Positions 13,990 to 26,082 of a DNA stretch of 64,000 nucleotides are shown here, in pieces. Source of the DNA: Hevea brasiliensis (lineage: Eukaryota; Streptophyta; Magnoliopsida; Malpighiales; Euphorbiaceae); assembly GCF_030052815.1 (NCBI RefSeq), contig NC_079504.1, positions 43,208,282 to 43,272,281 of the forward strand, read 5' to 3'. The position numbers were made by a program, and so were the translations under genes. The notes beneath the pieces are model-generated. The model made no database searches, was not told the DNA's origin, and was given only the letters and a program-made list of their open reading frames with translations. Within the stretch, counting starts at the first letter, position 1; the number at the start of each line of letters is the position of its first letter.

Positions 13990-14486
13990 CAACGTTAATC
14001 CACAGAAGAATACAATGATTCAGAGCAGTTCTTGATGGATTGTTGGGGAGAAATCTCTCAGGCTATGGACAATCATCCTTCGAATGAAGGATTAAATTAG
14101 TTGGTCATCTTCCTACCATGAAGTATTTGGAAATCCAGAAATGCTATCTTATTCAATGTGCAACAATGTGATATTAATAGTGTGATTAGCTATGCTATTT
14201 CCTACTTATGAAGCAAGGAGACCTTAGGTCAGTTGTCATGTTTCACAGAATTTAGACATGTTTCACAGAATTCAGAGGCCAGCTTTCATGCATGGATGCC
14301 ACCTCTGCACAATATCTTCAAAGCTAATTTTGATGCTGCTGTTAGTAGCAAGAAAAGAAGAGGGGCCTCAACTGCTATTTTGCGAGATTCTAGTGGTGTA
14401 GCAAGAGAGTGGAGCTATCAAATCCACCAACACATGGTAGACCCTTTGATCTTAGAAGGCCTTGCATGCAGGGATGCTCTTCAACT
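13990..14486 (+). pseudogene. LINE C-terminal RNase H-like region, left half
   Basis: The translation shows a segment like 'LPWSIWKSRNAILF', the hallmark of the region between RT and RNase H in plant L1-type LINEs. It is followed by an RNase H-like (RVT_3) start with 'KANFDAAV' and 'GLACRDALQL', carrying the first catalytic Asp and the conserved EALA-type helix. In-frame stops occur before 14233; from there it is open to the break. The domain stops abruptly at 14486, where the CACTA element begins, and resumes after 60555. A host single-domain RNase H-like gene is the alternative, but the WKSRN block and the A-rich tail after the right half favour a LINE. Confidence 0.75.
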
Positions 14487-14700
14487 CACTACAACAAAAT
14501 ATACTTTTTGTGGTGAATTTTCAGTGGGGAAAAAGAAATTGCCACAAAATCTATGCAATCCACATCTTACAATGGCAAAAGCACAACGCGCCCTTGTTTC
14601 TTTAGTATGTGTGGCGATGAGACCCACCTTGCCACAGATGAAGAAAAAAATGCGCGAGTTAAAGCGCGCCAATGCCTTATTTTGGCAGGAAAAATATTAA
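14487..14700 (+). repeat. CACTA left terminus and subterminal region
   Basis: The terminal CACTACAAC is followed by motifs such as TTTTTGTGGTGAATTTTC, AATTGCCACAAA and TGTGGCGATGAGAC. These are variants of the GTGGCGAA / TTGCCAC units seen densely at the right end. They fit subterminal transposase-binding repeats. Confidence 0.75.
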
Positions 14701-15326
14701 ACATATTTTAAAGAAAAATTTTGAGAGAAAATGTTTTATTTTTTATTTTGCAAAAAGTACTACATCTTGTCTATGTTTCTCATAACCATCGTGTTATCCC
14801 TTAGATTTCAGCCCTAACCCTTTAAAACTGGTTTCTTTTTCTATCAAAATGCAGTGAAATCAATTCTCTTACATGGCTTAATTCAATCAGAGGAAGGTTG
14901 TTACTCTAGAGCTCCTGGGCAAAGAAAATCGAGCAGGTTAGATTCAGTTCCCTTTCTAGGTGTTATTCTCGATTTAACTCAAATCTATAAACTCCTTTCT
15001 CTTCTTTATCATACGATTTCTGAAACACCTAAAAGATCAGCCTTGGAACTCAAACCTAAGGCAATGAATCTTGAGTTTCAATTGAGTGAGAAGAAATTGG
15101 AGATTGAATCGACCAACAAATGACCATCTTCAAAACCAGATGTTATGAACACTACCCCATTACTGTCTGCCATTCTACCAATACCCAATCGGATCAATTA
15201 TCTTCTCTCTTTTCTTTTTACCCTTTTCCACTCCTTTGGTCTTTCTTGATTCATCCTTCCTACAACATTGTCGACGGTGGCCTCTTGGGTTTCACTTTGT
15301 TGAGCTACTTAATCTCAACCATGTTT
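14701..15326. other. CACTA internal sequence left of the Ogre insertion
   Basis: It holds an open frame at 14854-15123 (89 residues) with no domain I recognise; it could be a transposon exon. The last five bases (15322-15326, ATGTT) are the target duplication of the Ogre/Tat insertion. Confidence 0.45.
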
Positions 15327-15933
15327 CTCGACACCATATTTTGGCCGATCACCGAAGTCAATGAACTTTGAAAATTGATCACCAACCGACATTTTTCGGT
15401 TACAAGTGACTCGACCAGGAAATAAACCGATCCTGCAGCTAGTCGATTGCTTTCCGATCTCTCGTCAAAGGAGATCAAACCAATATCAGTCTCCATGCCA
15501 TCCAATCTCATTTCCGATCTCTCGTCAAAGGAGATCAAACCAATATCAGATCTCTATGCCATCCAATCTCATTTCCGATCTCTCATTTACAAATGTTGTG
15601 GAAAATCATTTAATAAAGTTAAGGTTTCAGTCCGACTTAATGGTGATTCCGATCTTAAGAATTCAAATCAAGTTTCCAATTTTAATGATCTAAAGTTCAA
15701 CCCGGTGTTTGGTCTCGGCTTAGGCCGATCTCATGATTACAATGTAGTTCCGACCTCTTATACTTAGATTAATAATCGCTTTAAAGTTTGATGTTCTAAT
15801 ATGTTAAAACAATCAAGCACTCATACAATTTGGATACTTTTCGATCTCATCAAGAAATTGAACAAAAGGGATTTCATTTCATCTCAAAATAAAAGTACAA
15901 GTCATTCGGCTGGAGGGTCACCCCCAGCCTGTT

Positions 15934-17752
15934 CTACATTAACATTTCGCTCATTCTCTCTCTCTTTCTCTTGGTTTCCTCCTCGCTCCCTTCTTCGTCT
16001 CGGGGAGCAAGATCCATCATCCAGGAGAAGTCTTCCCCAGGATAACGCCTCTCGAGCTCAGCCAGAAGATCACTATGTGCATTCACATAAGCACCAGCTT
16101 CCCTCATCACAGCCTCTTCTTCCTTCACTTTGAGCTCCTCAGTAAGGCGAGCGACGTTGGTAGTTCGGAGCGATCGAGCATCCCCAAGTTCACGAGCCTG
16201 TTGGGCCAGCTTTTCCTCGTAGGATTTCATTCGACCTTCAATTTCAGCAATATAGTCTTGGGCGGATGAAAGTTAGGCTCGGGCGGAAGCTGCGTCCTAA
16301 ACCGCTTTCAGAATCTCCTACCTCAGAAGATGAGCCTTTTCCCTGATTATGTGCTGATTCACCAGGCTCTCTACGCTCAAACTCATCGTCTGAGCCAGGA
16401 GATCGTCAATGCTACCCGAGGTCAGCCTGTTCCGGTCCTCCTGGAGGCATATGGTAGCACCCAGAACTTTGGCCAAGCCCAGATTCTCCTGAACAGATCG
16501 GTTCTTCTCCAGAGAATGAATGAGGACTTGGGCACCACGAGAAAGGGTCCTCACAGTAGGTTGGGAAGACCCCCCTTCCGCACTTGAAGGAACAGGTGGA
16601 GGTGGTGGCTCTTCTTGTCGAGGGGGAGAAGGAGCTACCTCTACTTCTGGGACCGGTTGTCCCAAAGGTCGGGACGAGTCTCCCGGCACTTCTCTCGAAT
16701 CTCGCCTTGGCGTCTGTGATGCCGTAGCAATCTTCATTTCTCGTACCTTCTGGGAGACTTCTCTTTTCCGCTTGCGGCTCTCCTTTGTGCCTTCGCCTCC
16801 AGCCATTTCTGCACAGAAAAATAGTTAGTGAGATTACCTAAATCAGGAGACTAAAGATTTAGGTTATACCGGTCCCGGGTCCGAGGTCAGAGAGCTGCAG
16901 TTCATAGTCTTCATTGGCGATCATCCACATTAGCCACCATCTCAGTTCGGCCATAACAACGTATGAGCACGAATACTTATGAGTGGCCGCCTGATCCTTC
17001 AATTCCATTACCATGGCACCTTCGTCCCTACTCAAGGCAACCTTCTTTGGAATTGATGGGCTCAGATATTGCCAGCTACGTGGGAAACCTTCAAAACCGT
17101 TTGGAATCTTGCTCCTCAACATAAAGAAGTGATTCTTCCAATTCTTCAGTGAAGAGGAGAGATCGGTAAAAAGCCCACAGTGCGGTTTGGCTTAGAAGAA
17201 CTAATACTCGTCATCCTTTCGACGAGTAAGCCTATGCAGCTCGGTGAAAACCTTCGCTATAGGCTTGAGCTTCTTGGCCCGGCATAAGCCTCTAAAAGCC
17301 ACCAGAATTCGACATAAGTTCGGATGTACTTGGGCTATACATACGTGGTGGAACTTTAAAATGTCCTTGAAGAAGTCATCAAGGGGAAACCGAAGCCTGG
17401 CTTTTAATTGCTCTTCATACACCATGATTGCATCATTTTCTTCAAAGAAGTGATTGGCTCGGAGATCGCCATGGCATCTGATAAGCTCGTACGAGTCGGT
17501 CCGAAGGTTGTACTCTTGACTAATGAATTGCAGATCAGTTTCTTGGAGGACCGACAGCAACTCATCCACGGGAAGATTTTCTCTCACAGAGGAAGCTGTC
17601 TGTCTTGATTGTGCCGCTTGACCATGGGTTGAAGCAGAGGTCGTAGGAGGCTCAGGTCGCCCACTTGGCCTGACCACCTCAACTTCATCTTACGTCCAAG
17701 AAATATGGATGGAAGGGGGACTCGCCGCTCTCTGACCCTCGGTGCCATTCAT
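15934..17752 (-). pseudogene. Antisense spliced gene in Ogre 5' LTR (gypsy-type transposon domain)
   Basis: Reading leftward from the ATG at 17752, exon 1 encodes a domain with blocks such as 'LRFPLDDFFKDILKFHH' and 'QVHPN..RILVAFRGLC'. These resemble the plant 'putative gypsy type transposon' family (Pfam PF04195, from memory). A predicted 61-bp intron (16809-16869) has a GTATAAC donor, a CTAAC branch-like site and a TTTCTGTGCAG acceptor, and it joins the exons in frame. Exon 2 encodes a basic patch (RKRKRE), a proline/serine-rich linker, a charged coiled-coil region and 'AYVNAHSDLLAELERRYPG', ending at 15934. Stops at 17690-17692, 17201-17203, 17192-17194 and in exon 2 near 16318 break this copy; the mate in the 3' LTR reads through these sites. 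A role in element regulation is possible but unproven. Confidence 0.75.
16809..16869 (-). other. Predicted intron of the antisense LTR gene
   Basis: On the minus strand it begins GTATAACC and ends TTTCTGTGCAG, with a CTCACTAAC branch-point-like motif about 20 nt before the acceptor. Exon 1 ends after one base of a codon and exon 2 supplies the other two, so the frame is kept. The retained form would read a short tail to a stop instead. The same intron is present in the 3' LTR copy. Confidence 0.7.
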
Positions 17753-17907
17753 TTTCAAAGAAATAAAAGAAGTTTAACTAAGAGAAAGATTAAAACCCTT
17801 ACCAGAATGTGATCGATGCCGAAAAAACTTGAAGAAACGAGAGAAAATTGAAGTTGCTAGCAGAGTGCTGAAAGTGACATAGAGGAGCAACTGATGGACC
17901 CTCCCCC

Positions 17908-17915
17908 TATTTATA
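17908..17915 (-). promoter_or_regulatory. Antisense TATA box in 5' LTR
   Basis: TATAAATA on the minus strand, about 156 bp before the ATG of the antisense gene. It is conserved in the 3' LTR at 39151-39158. Confidence 0.65.
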
Positions 17916-18823
17916 CCCGTTTGAGCATTCAATGCTCACAGAGTCCCAAGTAACGCATCGGTTAGCGGAATTCGCCCGCTTTCCTGACACGTTGCGGGAA
18001 GGTTCCAGAAACGTAATAAGTAAAATAAAATGAGATCAGTTAGCTAAGGCTGTCAGATTAGGGTAAATGTTCAGAGTTACAGATCGGCTAAGGACGATTT
18101 AATTAGGGACTAGATCGGATATGCACATCAGAGATCAAAAAATTAACCAATGCAATAATTAAATAATGACCTTCAAATAAAATTTCATTTCATTTCCAAA
18201 GGGTCAGATTACATCATTTGGGTGATCCCAATAGATCGAATTACACCATTGAGAGAACCTTCAAAGATCAAATTTCATCGTTTAGGCGATCTCGAATCGG
18301 GAAGCGATGAGGGACCCGTTGTGAGAGAGATCGGAAGAGAGTCATAACAGAAAGATCGGAAGGAATAGAGATCGAAATGCAACAAGAGGACAAAAGACTT
18401 CCAATAGCCTTCTTCATAATCAGGGCCGAGGTAGTTAAAGCATGGCAGGCGTGATCAAATCTTCACCGCACCCCTCATTTGCAGAATCGCCCACATTGTT
18501 GACAGATGCCAAGACAGTTATGGCATTCCTGTACATCTCAATCTCCACCATTGATCTTACTTGTAAGGACAAACCCGGAGCCCTTGAATAAAAAAGTAGA
18601 CGACAGGACCGGCGCCTTTTATTCCCGGCCTTCGGATCCGTCTTAACAGGAAAGACACTGAGCCGTTGGATTAAAAAAAAGAAAGGATAGATATTCTGAA
18701 TAGGATCTCAACCGTTCATTTTGATTCTCTTCAATTCTCAGGCATCGGATTATGTCTTTTTAAATCCAAACCTTCCATCTCCCCAGAAGAGATCCTGACC
18801 CTTCATTAGGAACACCCGTTCCC

Positions 18824-18830
18824 TATAAAT
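18824..18830 (+). promoter_or_regulatory. Sense TATA box of the 5' LTR promoter
   Basis: TATAAAT in a GC-balanced context, with the copy at 40066-40072 identical. The element's genomic RNA would start about 30 bp downstream, so U3 ends near 18855. It points away from the antisense TATA box. Confidence 0.65.
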
Positions 18831-19734
18831 ACTTGCATGCAATACTGTAGAAAAGGGGACGCAAAAAGGTAGTGGTGATTATAGTGGAAAGGCTCTGAAA
18901 TTTAATTCAGTCTTGCTGCTTTGCCATTCTAAGCTTGCATAAAAATTGAGAAACTTCAGAAACTAGTTTTCTCGAGTATCTCCATTGATAGAGTTTTCGA
19001 ACCCTGAAATCCTTCATTTTCAGTTTGTTCATCACTCTACCACACCATTTCTGTTTAGTCTCGTCTTCATCACCCCAACATCAACACGTTATTCTCTCAG
19101 CTTGATCTCATTCTAACCCAGTTTCTGTCGCTTCGGTTCAACTGCACTTTAACCTGGTTTTTGCAATCTCGAAGTAAGCATTGGTCCTTGTATCACCAGC
19201 TTTCAACTCTACAATACTTGTGATCTCCAGAGTCAGTTTGATAGCCTCAACGTCACACAAGTAAGTGCCTAGACTATCATTTTACCGAACGCTCGCGTTT
19301 TACTTTCTTTGGTTTTATTCTCAAAATTTTCATTAAATCCAGTCATACTAAAGATCCCACGTAGATCCTTTAGGCCGATATTTATTCTCTTGAGTTTACT
19401 TTTTCCATTCATAAGTTCACGTTATTTATTTGTTCTTAGTTTTTATTTCCTTCGAATATGGGTGTTCCGATTGCGGGTAACTTATAAGTAATTTAGTAGC
19501 AATATCCTAACGTGATAGTTTCATTTGAATAATTAAAAATAATCAAAGAATGACTAGGGAATCAGGAGAAAAGTCATGAGGTTGGGCTACTAAGCGAGTC
19601 TAGGAAATAGCATAATAGAGTGGGAATCGAGATAAGACCCCAGACTAGTAACCGAGAGAGATCGAATGTAGCCAGCTAAAGAGTTCGGACAAGGTAGCCA
19701 TATACGAGATCGGTGAAAAGTTCGGTCTTATGTC

Positions 19735-20190
19735 ACGAACACTTTAAGAGGTCGGGGGGAGAGTTCTTACCTGATCCTCATTCAAACAAAAACACGGAGA
19801 TCGGAGGAGAGTTCTTATCCGAGATCCTTCATTAAACTTTAAGCCGAACACTTTAAGAGGTCGGGGGAGAGTTCTTACTCGATCCTTATTCAAACAAAAA
19901 CACGGAGATCAGAGGAGAGTTTTTATCCAAGATCCTTCATTAAAACTTTAAGCCGAATACTTTAAGAGATCGGGGGAGAGTTCTTACCTGATCCTCATTC
20001 AAATGAAAAACACGGAGATCGGAGAAGAGTTCTTATCCGAGATCCTTCATCAAATTTTAAACCAAACACCCAAAGAGATCGGGAGAGAGTTCTTACCTGA
20101 TTCTCGCTTAAATTAAAATAGGGAGATCAGAGGAGAGTTCTAATCCGAAATCTCCTGCTCAAAACTCTTAATAAAATATATCTAGAGATT
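19735..20190 (+). repeat. Dimeric tandem array in 5' LTR
   Basis: GAGTTCTTA recurs at 19761, 19809, 19869, 19918, 19978, 20027 and 20087. Spacing alternates between about 49 and 60 bp, so the true unit is a 108-109 bp dimer of two related halves. About four dimers are present, with the last ones diverged. Confidence 0.9.
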
Positions 20191-20667
20191 GGGAGAAGCT
20201 CCCCGCCCGAGCTCTCTTAACAAAATTCAAACTAAATGACATGACCCCAATACACAAGACAATCTCACTCAAACACTTATTCACTAAGGGGCCATCTCAC
20301 GAACTTGTGTTCTTGGGCAGCCCAAAATAAGTGAAATATCAAACATTCATTTATTTTTTGCACAAAGGATTAACATCATCATTATCCCAATCCCCTAGTT
20401 ACCCTTTTTTAATTTATAAAAGAGCATAACATTAAATCTGTTTACCCTCGTTAAGGGACAAGGCGGGGTGCCTAACATCTTCCTCACCCGTATACGGACC
20501 CCGAACCTAGAATCTCTGTTTTTGAAGTGGTTTCCTTTTGATCTGTTTTCATAAATGGTTTTTTTTTTTTTTTTAATTTTCCTCAAAATTAAAGTAGCGA
20601 CTCCTCACTTTTCCCACTTCAGTGAAGAGCTTTCATCCAGGCGACCGCAAAATACCTTGCGACAGCT

Positions 20668-20685
20668 TAGCGACTCTGCTAGGGA
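20668..20685 (+). other. Primer binding site of the Ogre/Tat element
   Basis: TAGCGACTCTGCTAGGGA starts three bases after the LTR end. It fits the TGGCGACTC..CTGGGGA type used by Ogre-like elements (tRNA-Arg, from memory), with G-to-A changes at two positions. Its place directly after the LTR is decisive. Confidence 0.75.
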
Positions 20686-21540
20686 GATCAGGTTTTTTTA
20701 CCATCATTTAGAGGTCCAAGAATAGATTTAGTTTTATGCTCTTATAAAGTGAAATCGTAGTTAATGGGGGGTTTCAATTCTCAAAATTCGAAAATCTTGA
20801 TATTTGTTATTATTCTAACCATTTTTGCTTGTCTTATTTCACACAGCAACTATTGTCAAAACAAAAAAATGCAAAAAGAAACTCCCCCACAAAGGGAAGA
20901 GGTAAATATGTACCTTCACACACTGAGTACTTACACAATGTCCTCATACACCTCAGCCCTATACCCGGGCTTTCATACCCTTCAGGAAAGTAGGAGGGAG
21001 TCATGTAGCGATACTCGTGGGTTTTATCCCGTTAGTATCCGTGAAGGCTTCTGCTCAGATTGAAACTCGTTCCATCTACTGTGATACCCGTGGAATTCTC
21101 CCGTTAGTATCATGGTGATGGAATGAGGCTCTACTGTTTACAGTAGGGGCAATTTGGGAACCTGTGGCTTTTAGAAAATTAGACCTTGAACTAAACTATC
21201 ACAGTAGCTGGAAGCCGTAGCAAACTACCTCATAAAATAGAACTATTCAATTAGATAGCACTTACCTGGTACTAGGATTTTCCCTATTTTAGGATAAAAG
21301 GGACATACTTGCTCTCACCCTACTCTATTTGTGTTTTCTTATGTTTTTTTTTTTAATTTTTGAGGGTAATTTTGGATCATACTGTTAGGAGGATCTACAT
21401 ATTTTCCTACTTTGATAAATGTGTGGGTATCACACCACCGACAGTATAATTCAAAATTACCTGAATTTGTCCTGCTAACAAGTTTTCTCCACAGGCATCA
21501 CAAAATTAGGATCTGTAAAAGAATAAACATTAATTTTAAC
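20686..21540 (+). other. Untranslated leader between PBS and ORF1
   Basis: No conserved domain is seen; an open frame at 20764-21063 is low-complexity. A short repeated motif 'gatac.cgtgg.tt..tcccgttagtat' occurs at about 21010 and 21082. Long leaders are normal in this lineage. Confidence 0.55.
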
Positions 21541-23457
21541 ATGGCATCCTCAAGTCAGTTGGCAGAAGAAGTTCCTAGACAAGAACAGAACACTAGACCG
21601 TGGTCCAGACTGCCTCATAGTTCAATGCCCTCGCAAGGTTATGTCACCAGGGCAAATGCTGGCCTGTTACCTCCATTAGACCCAAGTAAGATCGAGGTCA
21701 GAATGACCGGTCTCTAGGGTCTATCTAATAGTTGGAAGTTGCTTCCCAATCACGTCAAGGCAAGGTTCGAGGAAAAATATGGAAGGATTACGATCTTGAC
21801 ATGGGTCAAAGTCCAAATTCTGGCGCTAAAGGCCATGCTGTCAGTTTGAAATCCCAAGTATGGGGTGTTCTCCTTTAACGATATCGATACGACCCCTACT
21901 ATGGAAGAGTATCAGACGCTGCTAAAAATTCCTTATGTTGCATAAAATCGGATCTACCTACACCTTGAGCATAGGCAGACTTGGAAACGGTTCGCGCATA
22001 TGTTGGGAATTCCCCCAAAGGAAGCAAAGGCAACATAAATTATCAAAGGGAACACACATGGATGGTATTGGACTTACCTCGAGAAGTAGTTGGGCCTGTA
22101 CATCCGAGATGAACGATGGGAGCAAGCTTCATTGGCACTAGCTTTGGGGATCTATGGCCTGATCTTATTCCCTGGGCCTTTGGGAATTGTAACCTACAGT
22201 CTCACGGAGATGTTTTGGGCCGTAGAAAAATAGAAGGTCAACCCAATACCGGCAATCCTTGCAGAGACTCTATTGACTCTTACTTATTGTCGACAACAAG
22301 GCAGGGGATCTATTAAATGCTGTTCTCAATTGTTTTACCTCTGGATCCTCAGTCACATGTGTCCTCTGGAGACAAAGGGGTTAACTTGGTACCTTGACTA
22401 GCTTCTTATTGAGAAAATGGCCAGATTAGTAATCAGTCTAAAGGATGAGCTCCAGTGGCAAGAGCAGATTTTAAGTTTCAACAGCTACAATTACTGCTAG
22501 AGGAAATTGTGGACGTCGGGTCAACCTATTTTGTTCAGCACGGGGAGTAATTATTCAATATCTCTAATCGGAGTGACCGGATACACGAGTTATGTCCCAG
22601 CATTGGTAATGAGGCAGTTAGGCTCAACCCAGTCTATACTCAGTATTGAAGAACACCATCAAGGTCATTTCTATCATGAGCTAGGTAGCGAGGAGGAATT
22701 GAAAGTAGTCCGCAAATCCTGGGAAAACATCACTATGATGGAAAGATCGCCTAAAGGTCCGGGTGCCACGGAAGATTATCTTAAATGGAGGGCCTGCAGG
22801 GATCAAGGACACTCAACTGCCGAGCCAACAGAACTTGAAGGTAGCATCCCCCATCGGAACATCCTTTCAGAAGAAGCTAACGCTCGTTTGGTCAGCTCTT
22901 TACAAAGATCGGATACCGAGAACCAGCAATTACTAGAACAGATAAGGCAGTTGGAGGACTAATAGCAAATCCTCAAAAGAGAGGTAAAAAGGCTTAGGGA
23001 AGAGGCAATGACTGAAAAAGCAGAGTTTGAGGAACAAGAAACACAGTGGGAAAGGGAAAAGATCTCCCTCCAAGCTGCAATAAGAGAAGCAGGAGTTCGG
23101 AATGACAAGTTGCAAGAGAAAGTGAAATACCAGGAGATACTCATGGAAGAGTATAAACAAGAGGGAAAAAGGAAGAAGCTTGAACTGAAAGAGCAAGCAC
23201 AGCTTATCAATGATATTTTGAAGGAGTGTGCTAAACAAAGAAAGGAAAAAGAAAGATAAGCTACTCTCCATCAAAAGCTGAGAGAAAATGTTGACCAGCT
23301 GGAGAGAATAATAGCACAAGGAAAACATGAGCTCTTGCCAGAATCTGAATATGCCTTGAAAACATTCAACCCCGCCAGACAAGAAGAAAGACTCTATGAG
23401 TATCTCAAAAGATATCATTGCATTATAAAGAGTCTCCCTGAGCCTAGGCCAATGTAA
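21541..23457 (+). pseudogene. Ogre/Tat ORF1 (extra ORF upstream of gag)
   Basis: One frame runs from the ATG at 21541 to the TAA at 23455, about 638 codons with several in-frame stops (for example at 21715). The N-terminal half has a pattern like 'F-FND-D-TPTMEEYQTLLKIP', then 'LLGIPP' and 'YLE..LGLYI'. It resembles the DUF7745-like protein that Ogre and other Tat elements encode before gag. The C-terminal third (about 22860-23400) is very rich in E, K, Q and R and should form a coiled coil. The function of ORF1 is unknown. It stands directly upstream of gag and on the same strand, so it would be read from the same LTR promoter. The stops show it is dead here. Confidence 0.75.
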
Positions 23458-23877
23458 AGAATGCTATGTATGAACTATTCGATTAATAAAATCACTTTGG
23501 GCCATTGTTTAGCAAAATTGTGAATGAATAGTATGACTCCCGTAGGAACTATTCTCGCTAAGGTTATGCTAAAAGACGAATGCGCCATATGGATAAGTAT
23601 CATAGACATGCATTCGATCCAGTCATTCGCTGTCAGACTATCGAGCGATGCCATGATAAAATTGATGCAATTATCCTTTTGCAAATCCCATTCCTGGCTT
23701 TCAGATGCCATCGTATCCTTTGTCCAAATTAGGACCTTTAATTTTTGACGAAATTTAAAATTCATTTAATGATTTTTCACACAAGAAATCAATATTGCTT
23801 CAAGCAAAGCAAGCCTGACCGAACAAGCAATTTGACCAAGACGAGTGTACTTAACAAGATCACGAACGAAGAAACTA
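23458..23877 (+). other. Spacer between ORF1 and gag
   Basis: About 420 bp with no conserved coding. Short opposing open frames at 23475-23765 have no recognisable domain. Confidence 0.5.
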
Positions 23878-26071
23878 ATGGAAGATCAGGAATAAGTCCA
23901 GAACCTACAGGGACAAGTTTCTGAATTAAGAGATCAAGTCTCAGAGCTCATGAAACTAATGAGGGAGGTGTCCCAAAATAAACCTGCATCAGAACCAAAC
24001 TTGCCACTACCTCCCCCACCCCCTACGACGATTGATTCTCACCAAACTTCAACCTCTTTTGCTTTTCAGCCACCTATTCTGGATCCGACAATCACTGTCA
24101 ATCTGACCCCCCTAAATAATGACTTACCTTTCCCCTACTACTCGACTGTCTCAAATGCCGAGCCACACCTTTCAATCCCGATCCCTTCGGTTCACCCTGC
24201 CCCTTATTTCCCAACAGGGGGAATAGCTCATCCAGCAAGAGAGAGCAGAGCCAGAGAGAATGAAAAGCTTTCTGCCCTCGAAGAAAGATTAAGGGCAATA
24301 GAGGGCCTGAACATGTATGATTCAGTTGATGTGTCATCACTAAGATTGGTACCGGATATGGTGGTGCCACACAAAATTGAAAGTCTCGGACTTCAACAAA
24401 TACACCGGGAACTCAGACCCTCACATTCACCTGGCTACCTACATTGCCAAGATGTCCGCCTTGACGGAAGATGATAAACTCCTGGTCCATTTCTTCCACG
24501 AAAGTCTCTCTGGGATAGCCCTGAGATGGTGCATTCAATTAGACAGGAGCAAACTGCGCTCCTGGAAAGATTTGGCGGACGCTTTTCTGAAACAGTACAA
24601 ATTCAACTGTGACATTGCTCCCACAAGGAGAGACCTCCAAAATCTGGTACAGAGAGAAAGGGAAAGCTTCAAGGAGTATGACCAGAGGTGGAGAGAGAAA
24701 GCAGCAGAGGTGTATCCTCTAGTTACTGATAATGAACTCTACTCTTTGTTCATTGAGACATTAAAGGCTTCGTATTTCAATCTGATGATTGAAACACCTC
24801 TAACAGCTTCTCAGACATCATTCAAGCTAGCGAGAGGATTGAAGCTAACCTCAGGTTAGGACGATTACAGGAGTCGACTGAGAATCTGCAAAGAAGGCTG
24901 CCAGTTTTGGCAAAAAGAAAGAAGGTGATGTGTACTCAATCACCCGACAAACCCAATCTTCATTCCCTCAGAATAATTTCCGGCCATATCCTCCGGCTCA
25001 TGGCCCGACAATTGCAAACATTCCACCCCCTTTTTCAAATTATCCTCATCCACGCCCACAGTATCCACCACAAACAGCTTACCAACCCCGACCACCTCCT
25101 CAACCTATTCAATCAAGACCACCCCAAAATAATCCTAGACCATAGAGAAATCCTGATCCATCTCTTTTCCTCCCACTCAGTGAAATATACCAATACCTCC
25201 TCGGTATAAATCAAATAGTACCAATCCCCCTTGATCCAATTCAGCCACCATACCCCAGGTGGTATGACGCCAATGCCCGATGTGAATATCATGGAGGGCA
25301 CTCGTGCACTCAGCGATAATCATGGGCTCTTAGGGGAAAATGCAGTACGATAAAAATGGGTGGTTAAAGATAGAAGGAAACAACTCTCTCCCTAATATCA
25401 CTTCAAACCCCTTGCCCAATCGCGGTACAGGCAGTGGTGTGAATATGATAAGACCTGAGGATGGAAAGTCAATTGCGGAGGTAGATCAACTGATTCCTCA
25501 CTTCGAGGGAATTTTTGCAATGGCAGTAAGGGATGGCTACCATTTCCCTCAGGCGTCAGGATCAGAAAGTGACACAGGATGCCCCTACCATGGGGGAGCA
25601 GTTAATCATGAGCTGCGCAACTGTGAGGGATTTCGGCAAGAGGTCAAGAGGGTGCTGTCCCTCAAAATTTTAAGATGTCAAAAAAGGTCGAAGGCGGAGG
25701 GCAAAGTGAACACAGCCAAATTTGGCCAGAATGCCTCCACCCTCAATCCCAGATTAACCTTTTCTGCCCCTAATGCACTAACACCACCACCACCAATAAC
25801 AGTCATTCGAACCCCACCTCAGCTCGCAGTCACAAACACTCATGTAGTGCCTTGGAGCTACAATCTCCAAGTCTTCACTCAGGAAGCATCCAGTAATACA
25901 TCAGCTCCTAACCTTGCTCATACTCCACCCATGACACCTACTACACCGTGCTTTGCTCCCCACGGGCACTTCAGAATGACTTACATCGGACCCTCTGGCA
26001 ATGCTACTCCCCAACTAAACCCCAAACCTGTCACAACTAGCAACTCCTCCCCACCTGAGCAAGAGATATAA
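23878..26071 (+). pseudogene. Ogre/Tat gag
   Basis: The gag polyprotein packages genomic RNA into virus-like particles. The start is an ATG at 23878; a coiled-coil-like lead and a proline-rich stretch follow. The core gag domain begins near 24380 (SDFNKYTG, then LHFFHESL-like and 'SWKDLADAFLKQYK', 'RERESFKEY-QRWRE') and belongs to the plant Retrotrans_gag family. A second proline-rich part runs to about 25150. Two Cys/His motifs near 25270 and 25585 (CEYHGGH..C and CPYHGG..NH..NC) look like variant zinc knuckles. Damage: a stop early after the ATG, a frameshift at about 24372, another near 24855 and a stop near 25318. Pol continues in a different frame. Confidence 0.85.
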
Positions 26072-26082
26072 TTTATAACCCA

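Larger units (their letters stand above)
15327..20664 (+). repeat. Ogre/Tat 5' LTR
   Basis: It matches 36583-41899 along its whole length with scattered substitutions and small indels. It runs from TCTCGACACC (TG mutated to TC) to CCTTGCGACA. The left two-thirds (U3) contains an antisense spliced gene. A sense TATA box lies at 18824, and the right part holds a tandem array at 19735-20190. The boundary is fixed by the 3' copy and by the target duplication. Confidence 0.95.

Noticed and set aside
15305..15767. Sense-strand frames at the 5' start of the Ogre LTR
   Set aside because: Partly tandem copies of 'TCCGATCTCTCGTCAAAGG'; no domain, and one spans the insertion boundary.
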